A DNA stretch of 64,000 nucleotides. It comes from Blastococcus sp. LR1 (GTDB lineage Bacteria > Actinomycetota > Actinomycetes > Mycobacteriales > Geodermatophilaceae). Below, piece after piece: positions 1-8,991 of this stretch. Under the pieces are notes generated by a model, which was given only the letters and a program-made list of their open reading frames with translations, was not told the DNA's origin and ran no database searches. Positions within the stretch are counted from its first letter, which is position 1. The number at the start of each line of letters is the position of its first letter. The position numbers and the translations under genes were made by a program. The stretch spans positions 744,001-808,000 of the forward strand of contig NZ_JAIUJY010000001.1 in NCBI RefSeq assembly GCF_020166105.1, given 5' to 3'.

Positions 1-1
1 G

Positions 2-625
2 ACCCGGCCGCACATGGACGGGCTGTGGCCCACCGAGGAGGAGGTCGCGGGGTTCCAGGAGACGATCCTGGCGTTCGAGGCGGACTGCTGGCGCCTGGCG
101 ATGGACGTGCTGTCCTGCTTCGCGACCAAGCTGGGGTTCGACGAGAACTTCTTCACGGTCGCGCACGACCCGGCCAAGCCCACCTACCAGAGCACCCTGC
201 GGCTGATCCACTACTTCGCCTTCCCGCCGGAGCTGGTCGGCACCCCGAACCTCTGGCGGGCGGGCGCGCACACCGACTTCGACTGCCTGACCCTGCTCTT
301 CCAGCGGGCCGGACAGGGTGGCCTGCAGGTGCTCCCCGGCGCGGAGGTGGAAGGCCAGGAGTGGACGCCCGTCGAGCCCTCGGACGAGGCGATCACCTGC
401 AACATCGGTGACATGCTCATGCGGTGGAGCGACGACCTGCTGCCGTCGAACTTCCACCGGGTGAAGGCGCCGGCGGAGGGCGACCACATGGGGCCGCGCT
501 TCAGCATCGCGTTCTTCGCCCAGGCCGACAAGGACGCAGTGATCGAGTCGCCGAAGGGCACCTACGAGCCGATCACCGCGGGCGACTACCTGCAGCAGCG
601 GATCCAGGCGAACTTCCGAAAGTGA
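2..625 (+). CDS. Isopenicillin N synthase family 2OG-Fe(II) dioxygenase (5' truncated by window edge)
   Basis: This is the C-terminal part of a cytosolic non-haem iron dioxygenase; the frame is open to the left edge, so the true start lies outside the window. The visible part carries the iron-binding HTD motif (AHTDFDCLTLLF) and a later His (NFHRVKAP), followed by the RFS segment that binds the 2-oxoglutarate carboxylate. Together these form the HxD...H facial triad and the double-stranded beta-helix typical of the IPNS/2OG family. The substrate cannot be told from sequence; most actinobacterial members of this type are uncharacterised oxidases, not beta-lactam enzymes. It stops 10 nt before the next gene on the same strand, so the two may be co-transcribed. 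Confidence 0.85.
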   Translation, partial: TRPHMDGLWPTEEEVAGFQETILAFEADCWRLAMDVLSCFATKLGFDENFFTVAHDPAKPTYQSTLRLIHYFAFPPELVGTPNLWRAGAHTDFDCLTLLFQRAGQGGLQVLPGAEVEGQEWTPVEPSDEAITCNIGDMLMRWSDDLLPSNFHRVKAPAEGDHMGPRFSIAFFAQADKDAVIESPKGTYEPITAGDYLQQRIQANFRK

Positions 626-635
626 TCCGGCGCGG

Positions 636-1070
636 GTGACCGGGGGCGACTGGGATCCCTCGGCGCCCGGCCTGCTGGTGCTGCCGTCGGGACGGCGGGT
701 GCGCGGGCGCGGCCTGCGCGCACCGCTGCCTGCGGGGCCACTGCCGTCGTTCGGGCTCTACCTGCTCGGTCGGCGGCCGGCGCCCGTGCCGTGGGAGAGC
801 CGGTGGGTGCGGTGGCCGGACTTCCGGCTGCCGGCAGACCCGGCGGCGCTGAGGACGGCGCTGCTGGAGGTGTGGGAGCGGTCGGCGGACGAGCCCGTCG
901 AGATCGCCTGCGGCGGCGGCACCGGCCGAACCGGAACCGCGCTGGCCTGCCTCGCGGTACTCGAGGGGGTGCCGCCCGCCGAGGCCGTTCCCTTCGTCCG
1001 GGACAACTACCGGCGTCGCGCCGTGGAGACGCCGGGGCAGCGCCGGTTCGTCACCGGGTTCGCCGGCTGA
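636..1070 (+). CDS. Protein-tyrosine-phosphatase-like small protein
   Basis: A 144-residue protein with a GTG start just after the dioxygenase stop. It has a Cys-X5-Arg phosphatase P-loop signature (ACGGGTGRTG, near residue 93) followed by helices, as in dual-specificity and tyrosine phosphatases. The N-terminal half (LPSGRRVRGRGLR, PLPSFGLYL) matches no domain I can name. A phosphatase role is inferred from the P-loop only. The protein is shorter than classical PTPs and I see no obvious general-acid Asp loop, so it could be a degenerate relative. Confidence 0.7.
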   Translation: MTGGDWDPSAPGLLVLPSGRRVRGRGLRAPLPAGPLPSFGLYLLGRRPAPVPWESRWVRWPDFRLPADPAALRTALLEVWERSADEPVEIACGGGTGRTGTALACLAVLEGVPPAEAVPFVRDNYRRRAVETPGQRRFVTGFAG

Positions 1071-1098
1071 CGCCTCGGCACGTCCGCCTGCTTCCGGC

Positions 1099-1722
1099 TC
1101 AGGCGGCGACCCGGCGTGCGACCTGCGGCTGACCCGGACCGGAGAGCTCGCCGACGGCGGCCCGTCGTCCCGCCACGGTCATGAGGATCGCCTCCCCCGC
1201 CCCCCGCACCTCGGGACCGCGTCCGAACGACCAGTCGATGTCCGTGGCGACCAGGCGGACGTCCCGCACGCGCAGCACCCCGAGGAGGGTCGGCGCGAAC
1301 AGCGCCGTCCGAAGAGCAGGGATCAGCCGGTCGGCGGGGATGGAGCGGGGCAGCCCCAGCGGTCGGCGGATGTCCTGCTGGTGGATCATCCCGTCGGTCA
1401 GGCCGATGGCTCCACCCATCCCGGCCGTGAGCCCGGTCGGGGTCAGGTGATCATCGAGGAGCTCGATCAGCTCGGCGGGAGTGCGCGTCGAGCACTCCCG
1501 GAGCCGCAGGGCGTTGACCCGGTCGACGACGAGCAGGCCGCGGGCGAATCGTTGCGCGAGTTGCCCCCAGCCGAGCTCCTCGTAGCCGAGCAGGTGCGCC
1601 ACGACGTCCTGCACCGACCAGCCCTCGCACAGGGACGGCGCCCGCCACTGCTCGGGGCTCAGCGTGACCAGGAGCTCTCGCAGTTCCTCGCGCTCTGCTC
1701 GCGCCAGAGGCATCAGGGTCAT
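1099..1722 (-). CDS. Maleylpyruvate isomerase / DinB-like family protein (TIGR03083 type)
   Basis: A 207-aa protein of the DinB/MDMPI four-helix-bundle family, cytosolic. The N-terminus has the family signature (LSPEQWRAPSLCEGWSVQDVVAHL), where the His after VQDVVA is a metal ligand; later GLTDGMIHQQDIRRPLG supplies further His residues. Relatives in mycothiol-producing actinobacteria act as mycothiol-dependent isomerases or transferases, but most are uncharacterised. It points toward the phosphatase-like gene and ends 28 nt from it (convergent). A strong hairpin at 1811-1853 separates it from ettA, so it is probably a single-gene transcript. Confidence 0.8.
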   Translation of the reverse strand: MTLMPLARAEREELRELLVTLSPEQWRAPSLCEGWSVQDVVAHLLGYEELGWGQLAQRFARGLLVVDRVNALRLRECSTRTPAELIELLDDHLTPTGLTAGMGGAIGLTDGMIHQQDIRRPLGLPRSIPADRLIPALRTALFAPTLLGVLRVRDVRLVATDIDWSFGRGPEVRGAGEAILMTVAGRRAAVGELSGPGQPQVARRVAA

Positions 1723-1810
1723 CCGAACTCCGCGACGTCACGGCCGCGCCGGTGCGCGACGGGAGGCCCGCGACGCTAGAGGACTGAGGGCGAACACCGC
1801 ACCCAGATGC

Positions 1811-1853
1811 GCGTCAGGCCGGTCTCCCCCGGGGGGGAAGACCGGCCTGACGC
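1811..1853. terminator. Hairpin terminator downstream of ettA
   Basis: A perfect 15-bp inverted repeat, GCGTCAGGCCGGTCT (1811-1825) and its complement (1839-1853), with a C/G-rich apex. It lies 30 nt beyond the ettA stop codon. No U-tract is obvious, as is common in high-GC actinobacteria. Confidence 0.75.
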
Positions 1854-1883
1854 GGATCTCAGCGGTCGAGGTCGGGAACGAAC

Positions 1884-3554
<1,671 letters not shown>

Positions 3555-3655
3555 TGGCTTTTCAAGCCTTCCGTCGTCTCGCGAGCGGGGGCGGGGCCGC
3601 CGGATGCGACCCCACCCCGTGCGTTCTCGCGTGCGATCCTCCCAGCCCCCGGCAA

Positions 3656-4171
3656 CTACGCGTGCACGGGTTCCGGCGAGGCCTCGGTCATCTGCTGCAA
3701 CGCGTCCTCGGCCCCCAGGTAGTCCCGCTCGACCCGGGACTCGTCGTCCGCACCCGGGAAGCCGTGGTCCTCGGTGGTCTCCGGGGTCGGCGGCACGACC
3801 TCCCCAGTCCGGGCGAACTTGTCCCGGGTGAACAGCGCCCGGCCCTTCTGCAGGTTCGGCCCGACGGAGAACGCCTTGATCTGCGGCTTGCTGCGCGGCC
3901 CAGCCTCCGACTCCCACGAGTGCGTGGTCATGGCCCCGTGCACGATCACCGGATCGCCCTTGCTGATGCTGGCCGAGACGTTGCTGCTGAGGTTGCCCCA
4001 GCACTCGACGTCGATCCAGAGGGTTCCGGAGTCGACGAACTCCTCGCGGGACGCGTCGTACCGGCGGGCGTTCGACGCCATCCGGAAGTTGGTGACGGTG
4101 CCGTTCTGCGTGTTGTTGCGGCGGGGTGCGTCGACGACGTTGCCGACGACGGTGACGATGGTGTCGTTCAC
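3656..4171 (-). CDS. ssb: Single-stranded DNA-binding protein (paralogue lacking the acidic tail)
   Basis: 171 aa with an N-terminal OB fold (about residues 1-115): NDTIVTVVGNVVDAP, FRMASNARRYD, WIDVECWGNLSSNV and KGDPVIVHGAMTT are classic SSB strands. It binds ssDNA in replication and repair. The C-terminus ends SPEPVHA instead of the DDDIPF-type tip that recruits partner proteins, so this is probably a secondary SSB (SsbB-like, as in competence or stress roles) and not the housekeeping copy next to rpsF. It starts with GTG after a purine-rich RBS and lies about 100 nt upstream of ettA on the same strand. Confidence 0.9.
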   Translation of the reverse strand: MNDTIVTVVGNVVDAPRRNNTQNGTVTNFRMASNARRYDASREEFVDSGTLWIDVECWGNLSSNVSASISKGDPVIVHGAMTTHSWESEAGPRSKPQIKAFSVGPNLQKGRALFTRDKFARTGEVVPPTPETTEDHGFPGADDESRVERDYLGAEDALQQMTEASPEPVHA

Positions 4172-4359
4172 GGTGCTCCTCGAAGGATGCGGCGCCGGAC
4201 GGCGCGACCGGACCTCTGCCGGTGTGCCGTCGACCCTGAGCTCTCCTGACCGCGGCGAGCAGGCCTTTCGCCGATCTGTGGACGGCCGTACCCCTTGTGG
4301 ACGACCCGCCGTCCAGGCCCGCGACCGGCGTCCCGGGGCGATGCGATGATCGAGCGCGA

Positions 4360-4432
4360 GCGCCCGTAGCTCAGTGGATAGAGCAGGTGCCTTCTAAGCA
4401 CTTGGTCGCAGGTTCGATCCCTGCCGGGCGCG
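4360..4432 (+). tRNA. tRNA-Arg (anticodon UCU)
   Basis: The cloverleaf is complete: acceptor GCGCCCG (4360-4366) pairs with CGGGCGC (4425-4431), the D arm starts at 4369, the anticodon stem 4386-4390/4398-4402 has loop CTTCTAA (4391-4397) with anticodon TCT at 4393-4395, and the T arm GCAGG/CCTGC carries loop TTCGATC. Discriminator base G4432; the CCA end is not encoded. It reads AGA, a rare arginine codon at this GC content. Confidence 0.95.
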
Positions 4433-4458
4433 CAACGGCGAGCCGGGCCGCCACACGA

Positions 4459-4932
4459 TCAGTGGTGGAAGGCGTGCACGACGGCGTGCCCCTTGCCGCG
4501 ACCGATCAGCCAGCGGTTGACCGGCACGGTCACGACGAAGGCGACGGCGAGGGCCACGGCGAGCGCGCCCCAGAACAGCCAGCTGTCGAGGCCGGCCTCC
4601 ATCGCGCCGGGAACGGCCAGCATGATCCCGTTGTCGACGATCTCCATGACCGTGATGGAAATGGTGTCGGCAGCGAGCGCGACGGGGATCGCCGCACGCA
4701 GCGACAGCCCCGAGCGCATGACCGGGCCGATGGTGAACGAGTAGCCGAAGACGAACGCCAGGGCGACGGCGAGCACGATCGTCTGCAGGTCCGACCACCC
4801 GAGCGCGGTGCCGATCACCATGCCGAGGACCTCCCCGATCGCGCATCCCGTGAGGCAGTGCAGGGTCGCCGAGATCGCCAGCCGGGTGAGGGCCGGGCCG
4901 GTCGGGCGCTGGGTGTGCATCGAGTGGTCCAT
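4459..4932 (-). CDS. DUF4396 multi-pass membrane protein
   Basis: 157 aa starting with a His/Met-rich tail (MDHSMH) followed by four or five hydrophobic helices (LAISATLHCLTGCAIGE, LQTIVLAVALAFVFGYSF, ISITVMEIVDNGIMLAVP, LFWGALAVALAVAFVVTVP). It ends in a short His-rich segment (VHAFHH). This is the DUF4396 family, often found near copper and metal-handling genes; the exact function is unknown. The ATG at 4932 was chosen because the longer open frame upstream crosses the divergent gene and its promoter. It is divergent from the DUF6153-like gene, with a CsoR/CstR-type palindrome at 4989-5005 between them. Metal (copper) handling is inferred. Confidence 0.85.
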   Translation of the reverse strand: MDHSMHTQRPTGPALTRLAISATLHCLTGCAIGEVLGMVIGTALGWSDLQTIVLAVALAFVFGYSFTIGPVMRSGLSLRAAIPVALAADTISITVMEIVDNGIMLAVPGAMEAGLDSWLFWGALAVALAVAFVVTVPVNRWLIGRGKGHAVVHAFHH

Positions 4933-4988
4933 GGCTGCTCCTCGAGCTCTGTCCTGTGTGGCGGCCTGGCTGGCTGCCCGTTCGAACC

Positions 4989-5005
4989 GTACCCCTAGGG
5001 GGTAT
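4989..5005. promoter_or_regulatory. CsoR/CstR-family operator candidate
   Basis: The sequence gTACCCC-TAG-GGGGTAT is an inverted repeat with the TACCC...GGGTA core and G/C-tract half-sites of CsoR/CstR-type operators. It lies midway between the divergent DUF4396 and DUF6153-like genes. A near-identical palindrome sits in front of the CstR-like gene at 54867-54882. Confidence 0.6.
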
Positions 5006-5084
5006 ATTCCGCGAGGTGTGGACAGCGTTTGCTCGTTCCCGCCGGCGCGCCGGTCCGGCCGCTCGGGCTCGTACTCTCGGCGGG

Positions 5085-5489
5085 ATGAGCGCGGCGGCAC
5101 GGGCCTGGACGGCGGCACTTCTGCTGGCCGCGGTCTTCCTCGGGCACGGGCTGCAATGCGGGTCGTCCTCGACCGCCGAGGGGCACGCCCACGCCGCCAT
5201 GACCGAGGTCGTTCTCGTCGCGTCCGCTCTGCAGCCGGCCGGCATCCCGGCACACCACGACGCCGTCGACGACGGCGCGACCGACCACCGGCACGGCCTG
5301 CCCGGCCATCTGCTGGCCGTCTGCCTGGCCGTCGTCGCCGTCGGCCTCGCGGTCCTGCTCGGCACCGCCGGAGCGTCGAGCCGGTCGGTGCGGCGCGGCC
5401 CGCCACCGTCCGCACGGTCCAGCACGACCGCGTGGCGAGTACCAGCGAGGCCACCGGACATCCTCACCCTCTGCGTCCTGCGGATCTAG
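5085..5489 (+). CDS. DUF6153-like His-rich membrane protein
   Basis: 134 aa with an N-terminal signal-anchor (ARAWTAALLLAAVFLGHGLQC), a His/Asp-rich central part (AEGHAHAAM, HHDAVDDGATDHRHG) and one transmembrane helix (LLAVCLAVVAVGLAVLLG) before a basic tail. This layout fits the DUF6153 proteins that commonly precede DUF305 lipoproteins in actinobacteria; function unknown, metal binding inferred from His content. The ATG at 5085 is preceded by TACTCT (5072-5077), a good leaderless -10 box, so transcription and translation probably start together. The DUF305 gene follows 90 nt downstream. Confidence 0.7.
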   Translation: MSAAARAWTAALLLAAVFLGHGLQCGSSSTAEGHAHAAMTEVVLVASALQPAGIPAHHDAVDDGATDHRHGLPGHLLAVCLAVVAVGLAVLLGTAGASSRSVRRGPPPSARSSTTAWRVPARPPDILTLCVLRI

Positions 5490-5579
5490 GCCGACCGCCG
5501 CCCGCCCCGCCCCGGTCCAACTGCCGCGGCGGCGGACCGCGCACGCCTCCAACCCGCACCGACCGCAGGAGAAACGCTC

Positions 5580-6218
5580 ATGAACCGCACCACCGCACGC
5601 CGCACCGCCCTGGCCGGCGCCCTGGTCGCCGGCGGCCTCGTCCTGGCCGGCTGCTCCGGCAACGCCGGACACGAGGGCATGGCCGGAATGTCCGACAGCT
5701 CCTCGCCGAGCTCCTCGGACGCGGAGTCCGCGACCACCGCACAGTTCAACGATGCCGACGTCGCCTTCGCGCAGGGCATGCTGCCCCACCACGAGCAGGC
5801 GGTGGAGATGGCACAGCTCAGCACCGACCGGGCCGCCGATCCGCGGGTCACGGACTTCGCCGACCGCATCGAGGGCGCGCAGGGACCGGAGATCGAGACC
5901 CTGACCGGCTGGCTCGAGGCCTGGGACGCCGACGCCGGATCCGGCGGGATGGACCACGGCAGCGCCGGCCACGGCTCCATGGGCGGAATGATGTCCGAGC
6001 AGGACATGCAGGCCCTGAGCGATGCCTCCGGAGCCGCGTTCGACCGGATGTTCCTCGAGCTGATGGTGGCCCATCACCGGGGCGCGACCGCGATGGCCGA
6101 GACGGAGCTGACCGACGGGGAGAACCCCGATGCGCTCTCCATGGCCGAGGAGATCCGCGATTCGCAGACCGCCGAGATCGCCGAGATGGAGCAGCTGCTC
6201 ACCGAGCTCGGGGGCTGA
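5580..6218 (+). CDS. DUF305 lipoprotein (CopM-like)
   Basis: A 212-aa exported lipoprotein: twin-Arg-rich n-region, hydrophobic core and lipobox LAGC (Cys about residue 25). Two DUF305 halves follow, with His motifs MLPHHEQAVEMA and MVAHHRGATAMA, separated by a Met/His/Gly-rich linker (GGMDHGSAGHGSMGGMM). Members bind copper or silver in the periplasm or cell envelope; here it probably works with the neighbouring DUF6153-like and DUF4396 proteins as a metal-buffering set. An RBS (AGGAG, 5567-5571) precedes the ATG. Extracytoplasmic metal binding is family knowledge; copper as the ligand is inferred. Confidence 0.9.
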   Translation: MNRTTARRTALAGALVAGGLVLAGCSGNAGHEGMAGMSDSSSPSSSDAESATTAQFNDADVAFAQGMLPHHEQAVEMAQLSTDRAADPRVTDFADRIEGAQGPEIETLTGWLEAWDADAGSGGMDHGSAGHGSMGGMMSEQDMQALSDASGAAFDRMFLELMVAHHRGATAMAETELTDGENPDALSMAEEIRDSQTAEIAEMEQLLTELGG

Positions 6219-6244
6219 CCCGTCCGACTCGGCGGCGCGGTCGG

Positions 6245-6811
6245 TCAGGCCGGTGGGCGGAGTCCCGCCATGGTCACGCCGACCAGCCGCTGCACGGCGG
6301 CGGCCGAGGGCAGTTCCCCGGCCGCCGTCAGGGCGCCCAGCACGAACTCGGCCAGCTCGGCCGGGGGCACGTCGTCGCGCAGCCGGCCGGCGCGTGCCCC
6401 CTCGGCGAGCAGGTCGGCGACGAAGTCGCGCAGCTGGTCGCGGGCCCGGCCCACGTGGTCCGACCGGTGCAGCCGGGCCGCGGCCGCCGAGTGCCCGCCA
6501 TGCCGGGACATGCCGGCGTATGCGGCCAGGACCGATTCGACCCGCTCGACGGGGTCGGCGACCCGGTCGCGGACGCCGGTCAGGTGCTGCAGGTGGTGGA
6601 CGACCTGCCGTTCGTGCCAGGCGGTCAGCACCGCATCGACGTCGGCGAAGTGCCGGTAGAGCGTGGCCCGGCCGATGCCGGCGCGCTCGGCGACCTGCGA
6701 CATCGTCACGGCCAGGCCCTGGGTGGCGACCAGAGCCGCCGCGGCGTCGAGGACCGCGTCACGAACCGAGGACCGGTGCCCGGTGACGGTCTCGGTCCAG
6801 GACGTCGCCAC
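6245..6811 (-). CDS. TetR/AcrR family transcriptional regulator
   Basis: 188 aa with an N-terminal TetR HTH (about residues 15-60: VRDAVLDAAAALVATQG ... IGRATLYRHFADVDAVL) and a divergent all-helical ligand-binding C-terminus. It is the likely repressor of itself and of the divergent small-membrane-protein operon, because a perfect 31-bp palindrome (6824-6854) lies 13 nt upstream of its ATG and 32 nt upstream of the operon start. The ligand is unknown. The gene is convergent with the DUF305 gene, 26 nt away. Confidence 0.9.
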   Translation of the reverse strand: MATSWTETVTGHRSSVRDAVLDAAAALVATQGLAVTMSQVAERAGIGRATLYRHFADVDAVLTAWHERQVVHHLQHLTGVRDRVADPVERVESVLAAYAGMSRHGGHSAAAARLHRSDHVGRARDQLRDFVADLLAEGARAGRLRDDVPPAELAEFVLGALTAAGELPSAAAVQRLVGVTMAGLRPPA

Positions 6812-6823
6812 GCGGCCACGGTA

Positions 6824-6854
6824 CCGCCTGTGAGACAGTCTGTCTCACAGGCGG
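6824..6854. promoter_or_regulatory. TetR operator (perfect 31-bp palindrome)
   Basis: CCGCCTGTGAGACAG (6824-6838) and its exact reverse complement (6840-6854) flank a single T. The core TGAGAC...GTCTCA is a typical TetR operator. It sits between the divergent TetR gene and the operon at 6886, so one dimer pair could shut both promoters. Confidence 0.85.
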
Positions 6855-6885
6855 ACGCACTGTCCCACCACAGGAGGAGCGCTGG

Positions 6886-7065
6886 ATGACAGACCCCGGG
6901 ACCACGCCGGACGCCGAACCGCCGCCGGGCGCGCCGCGCTGGGTGAAGGTCCTCGCACTCCTCGTCCTGCTGCTGGCGCTGGTCTTCGTCGTCCTCCACC
7001 TGACGGGGAACAGCGTCGGCGGGCCTGGCCGCCATCTGGGCCTCGCGGAGCTGTCGTGGCCCTGA
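6886..7065 (+). CDS. Small single-pass membrane protein (59 aa)
   Basis: A 59-aa ORF with a strong RBS (GGAGGAG, 6873-6879) 6 nt before the ATG. A Pro/Gly-rich N-terminus (TPDAEPPPGAPR) is followed by one hydrophobic helix (VLALLVLLLALVFVVLHL) and a short Gly-rich tail. Its TGA overlaps the ATG of the next gene (TGATG), so the two are translationally coupled. I do not recognise the family. Position next to a TetR palindrome suggests an inducible envelope function; the partner is the 164-aa membrane protein. Confidence 0.7.
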   Translation: MTDPGTTPDAEPPPGAPRWVKVLALLVLLLALVFVVLHLTGNSVGGPGRHLGLAELSWP

Positions 7066-7559
7066 TGCCGCCGACGCTGCGGAAGCTCGCACTCACCGCG
7101 CACGTCACGACGTCAGTGGGCTGGCTGGGCGCGGTCGCCGCGTTCCTCGCGCTCGCCGCCACCGGCCTCGCCGCCGACGGCGACGCCACGGTCCGCGGCG
7201 CCTACATCGCGGCGGAGCTGGTCACGTGGGCGGTGATCGTCCCGTTGGCCCTCGCCTCGCTGGTCACCGGCGTCGTCCAGTCGCTGGGCACGTCGTGGGG
7301 ACTGCTCCGGCACTACTGGGTGGTCGTCAAGCTGGCCCTGACGGTGGCGGCGACAGCGCTGCTCCTGCTGCACACCCGGCCGATCGAGCACCTCGGCGGC
7401 GTGGCCGCGAGCGGGGCGCCGCTGACCGCTGACCTCGGCGGGATGCGGCAGCAGCTGCTCGTCGACGCCGTCGCGGCAACGGTCGTGCTGCTCGGGGCCA
7501 CCGCGCTCGCGATCTACAAGCCGCGCGGCCTCACCCGGTTCGGGCGCCGCCGGGCGTGA
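7065..7559 (+). CDS. Integral membrane protein (DUF2269-like)
   Basis: 164 aa with four predicted helices: LALTAHVTTSVGWLGAVAAF, LVTWAVIVPLALASLVTG, YWVVVKLALTVAATALLLL and VDAVAATVVLLGATALAI, plus conserved-looking His in the first and before the third. This resembles actinobacterial DUF2269-type proteins of unknown role. An in-frame GTG lies at 7056, but the ATG at 7065 overlaps the upstream stop by one base and is preferred. It is the second gene of the TetR-controlled pair. Confidence 0.75.
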   Translation: MPPTLRKLALTAHVTTSVGWLGAVAAFLALAATGLAADGDATVRGAYIAAELVTWAVIVPLALASLVTGVVQSLGTSWGLLRHYWVVVKLALTVAATALLLLHTRPIEHLGGVAASGAPLTADLGGMRQQLLVDAVAATVVLLGATALAIYKPRGLTRFGRRRA

Positions 7560-7584
7560 CCGTTCGACACGCATACCGCGATTG

Positions 7585-7600
7585 AGTGACCCAGGTCACG
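7585..7600. promoter_or_regulatory. Crp/GlxR-type binding site candidate
   Basis: AGTGACCCAGGTCACG matches the GTGA-N6-TCAC core of cAMP receptor protein sites, with a perfect 14-bp palindrome at 7586-7599. It lies 67 nt before the start of the lytic transglycosylase gene. Confidence 0.5.
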
Positions 7601-7666
7601 GGTAGCTGACGCCCACCGGTCGGGGGACGGGACCACACATCAGCCAGCGGTCGTTCGGAGGAACGG

Positions 7667-8968
7667 GTGCGCAGGTCCACGGGTACAGGTGTTCAGAGAC
7701 TTCGCCGTCAGCACGGCGGGTCCGGACAAGGCAGACGGCGCGGCGTGCTCGCCGCCGCCCTGCTCGTCGGTCTGGCCGGCGTGGTCGCGGGAGTCGCCCA
7801 GCCCGCCGAGCCGGAGCTGACCGAGCAGGCCGCTGACTCCGAGAGCGAACCGGATGAGCGGCCGGTGTTCAGCATCCCGGCGCTCTCCGCCGGCGCGCCC
7901 CCGGGTGCACGCACCCTGGGCATCGATCCCGCCCGGACGAACCAGCAACCCCCCTCCCCCGAAGCCATCAGCGGTCTCGCCGCCAACGGCATCCCGACCG
8001 TCGCCCTCAACGCCTACCGGGTGGCGGCCGCGCGGATGGCCGACGCGAAGCCGCAGTGCGGCATCGACTGGTCGCTGCTCGCCGGCATCGGCCGGGTGGA
8101 GTCCAACCACGGCCGCTTCGGCGGCGCGACCCTGCAGTCCGACGGCACCTCCATGCCCGAGATCCGCGGCCCGGCGCTCGACGGCGGGAAGTTCGCCTAC
8201 ATCGGCGACTCCGACGACGGCCGCTTCGACCGCGACACCACCTACGACCGCGCGGTCGGCCCGATGCAGTTCATCCCGACGACCTGGCGCTCCTACGCCA
8301 TCGACGCCGACGGCAACGGCAGCACCGACCCGTTCGACATCGACGACGCCGCCCTGGGCGCGGCGAACTACCTGTGCGTCGCCGGCGGCAACCTCCGCAC
8401 CGAGCCCGGTCTGCGCCGCGCCGTCCTGGCGTACAACCACTCCGACGAGTACGTCGCGCAGGTGCTGTCGCTGGCCCGCGCCTACGCCACGGGCGTTCCG
8501 GTCGACAACCTGCCGCTCGACGGCATCACCAGCGGCGCGGTCCCCCCGCCGAGCGGCTTCTACCGCGCCCCCGCGTCACCGGGTCCGGCGATCGGCGCCG
8601 GGGACACGACTCCGGCGTCCGGCGACACCGTCGGGCAGAGCTCTCCGCCACCTCCGCCCCCCGCGGGTCCGGCCCCTCGGGAGGAGAGCCGGTCCGCTCC
8701 GCCTACCGAGGAGGGCGCACCGCCGGAGTCGGCCGGTCGCCCCGCGCCGCCCCCGCCGCCCCCGGCTTCCCCGCCGCCGCCGGCGCCCGCTCCGCCGGCA
8801 CCGCTCCCGCTGCCGCAGCTGCCGCCGCCGCCCCTGCCGGTGCCGCAGCTCCCGCCCCCGCCGCCTCCGCCGCCGGTGGTCACGAACCTGGTCGAGGGCG
8901 TCAGCTGCAACGTGGTCGGCAACCTGGTGCCGGATCTGCCGTTGCTGCCGGAGTGCCCCAGGCGCTGA
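7667..8968 (+). CDS. Secreted lytic transglycosylase with proline-rich tail
   Basis: A 433-aa exported murein hydrolase. A basic n-region (RLRRQHGG...GRRRG) leads into a hydrophobic signal segment (VLAAALLVGLAGVVAGVA). The SLT-like catalytic domain covers about residues 100-285, with the catalytic Glu in GIGRVESNHGRFGG and family blocks YDRAVGPMQFIPTTW, DPFDIDDAALGAANYLC and AVLAYNHSDEYV. It cleaves the glycan MurNAc-GlcNAc bond. Residues about 300-410 are a Pro-rich low-complexity region, likely spanning the wall, and the end (GVSCNVVGNLVPDLPLLPEC) holds two Cys. A GTG start follows a GGAGG RBS. The upstream Crp-like site suggests cAMP control. Confidence 0.88.
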   Translation: MRRSTGTGVQRLRRQHGGSGQGRRRGVLAAALLVGLAGVVAGVAQPAEPELTEQAADSESEPDERPVFSIPALSAGAPPGARTLGIDPARTNQQPPSPEAISGLAANGIPTVALNAYRVAAARMADAKPQCGIDWSLLAGIGRVESNHGRFGGATLQSDGTSMPEIRGPALDGGKFAYIGDSDDGRFDRDTTYDRAVGPMQFIPTTWRSYAIDADGNGSTDPFDIDDAALGAANYLCVAGGNLRTEPGLRRAVLAYNHSDEYVAQVLSLARAYATGVPVDNLPLDGITSGAVPPPSGFYRAPASPGPAIGAGDTTPASGDTVGQSSPPPPPPAGPAPREESRSAPPTEEGAPPESAGRPAPPPPPPASPPPPAPAPPAPLPLPQLPPPPLPVPQLPPPPPPPPVVTNLVEGVSCNVVGNLVPDLPLLPECPRR

Positions 8969-8991
8969 CCGACACGATCTACAGTCCCCGC

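Noticed and set aside
3555-4004. N-terminal extension of ettA to an in-frame ATG at 4004
   Set aside because: It would overlap ssb in another frame and add 150 low-complexity residues; the GTG at 3554 gives the standard EttA length.
4360-4432. Integration site at tRNA-Arg
   Set aside because: No integrase or second copy of the 3' end seen within the window.
8640-8890. Pro-rich repeats resembling a DNA repeat array
   Set aside because: They encode the proline-rich tail of the transglycosylase; repeat units are irregular CCG codons, not a mobile or CRISPR repeat.
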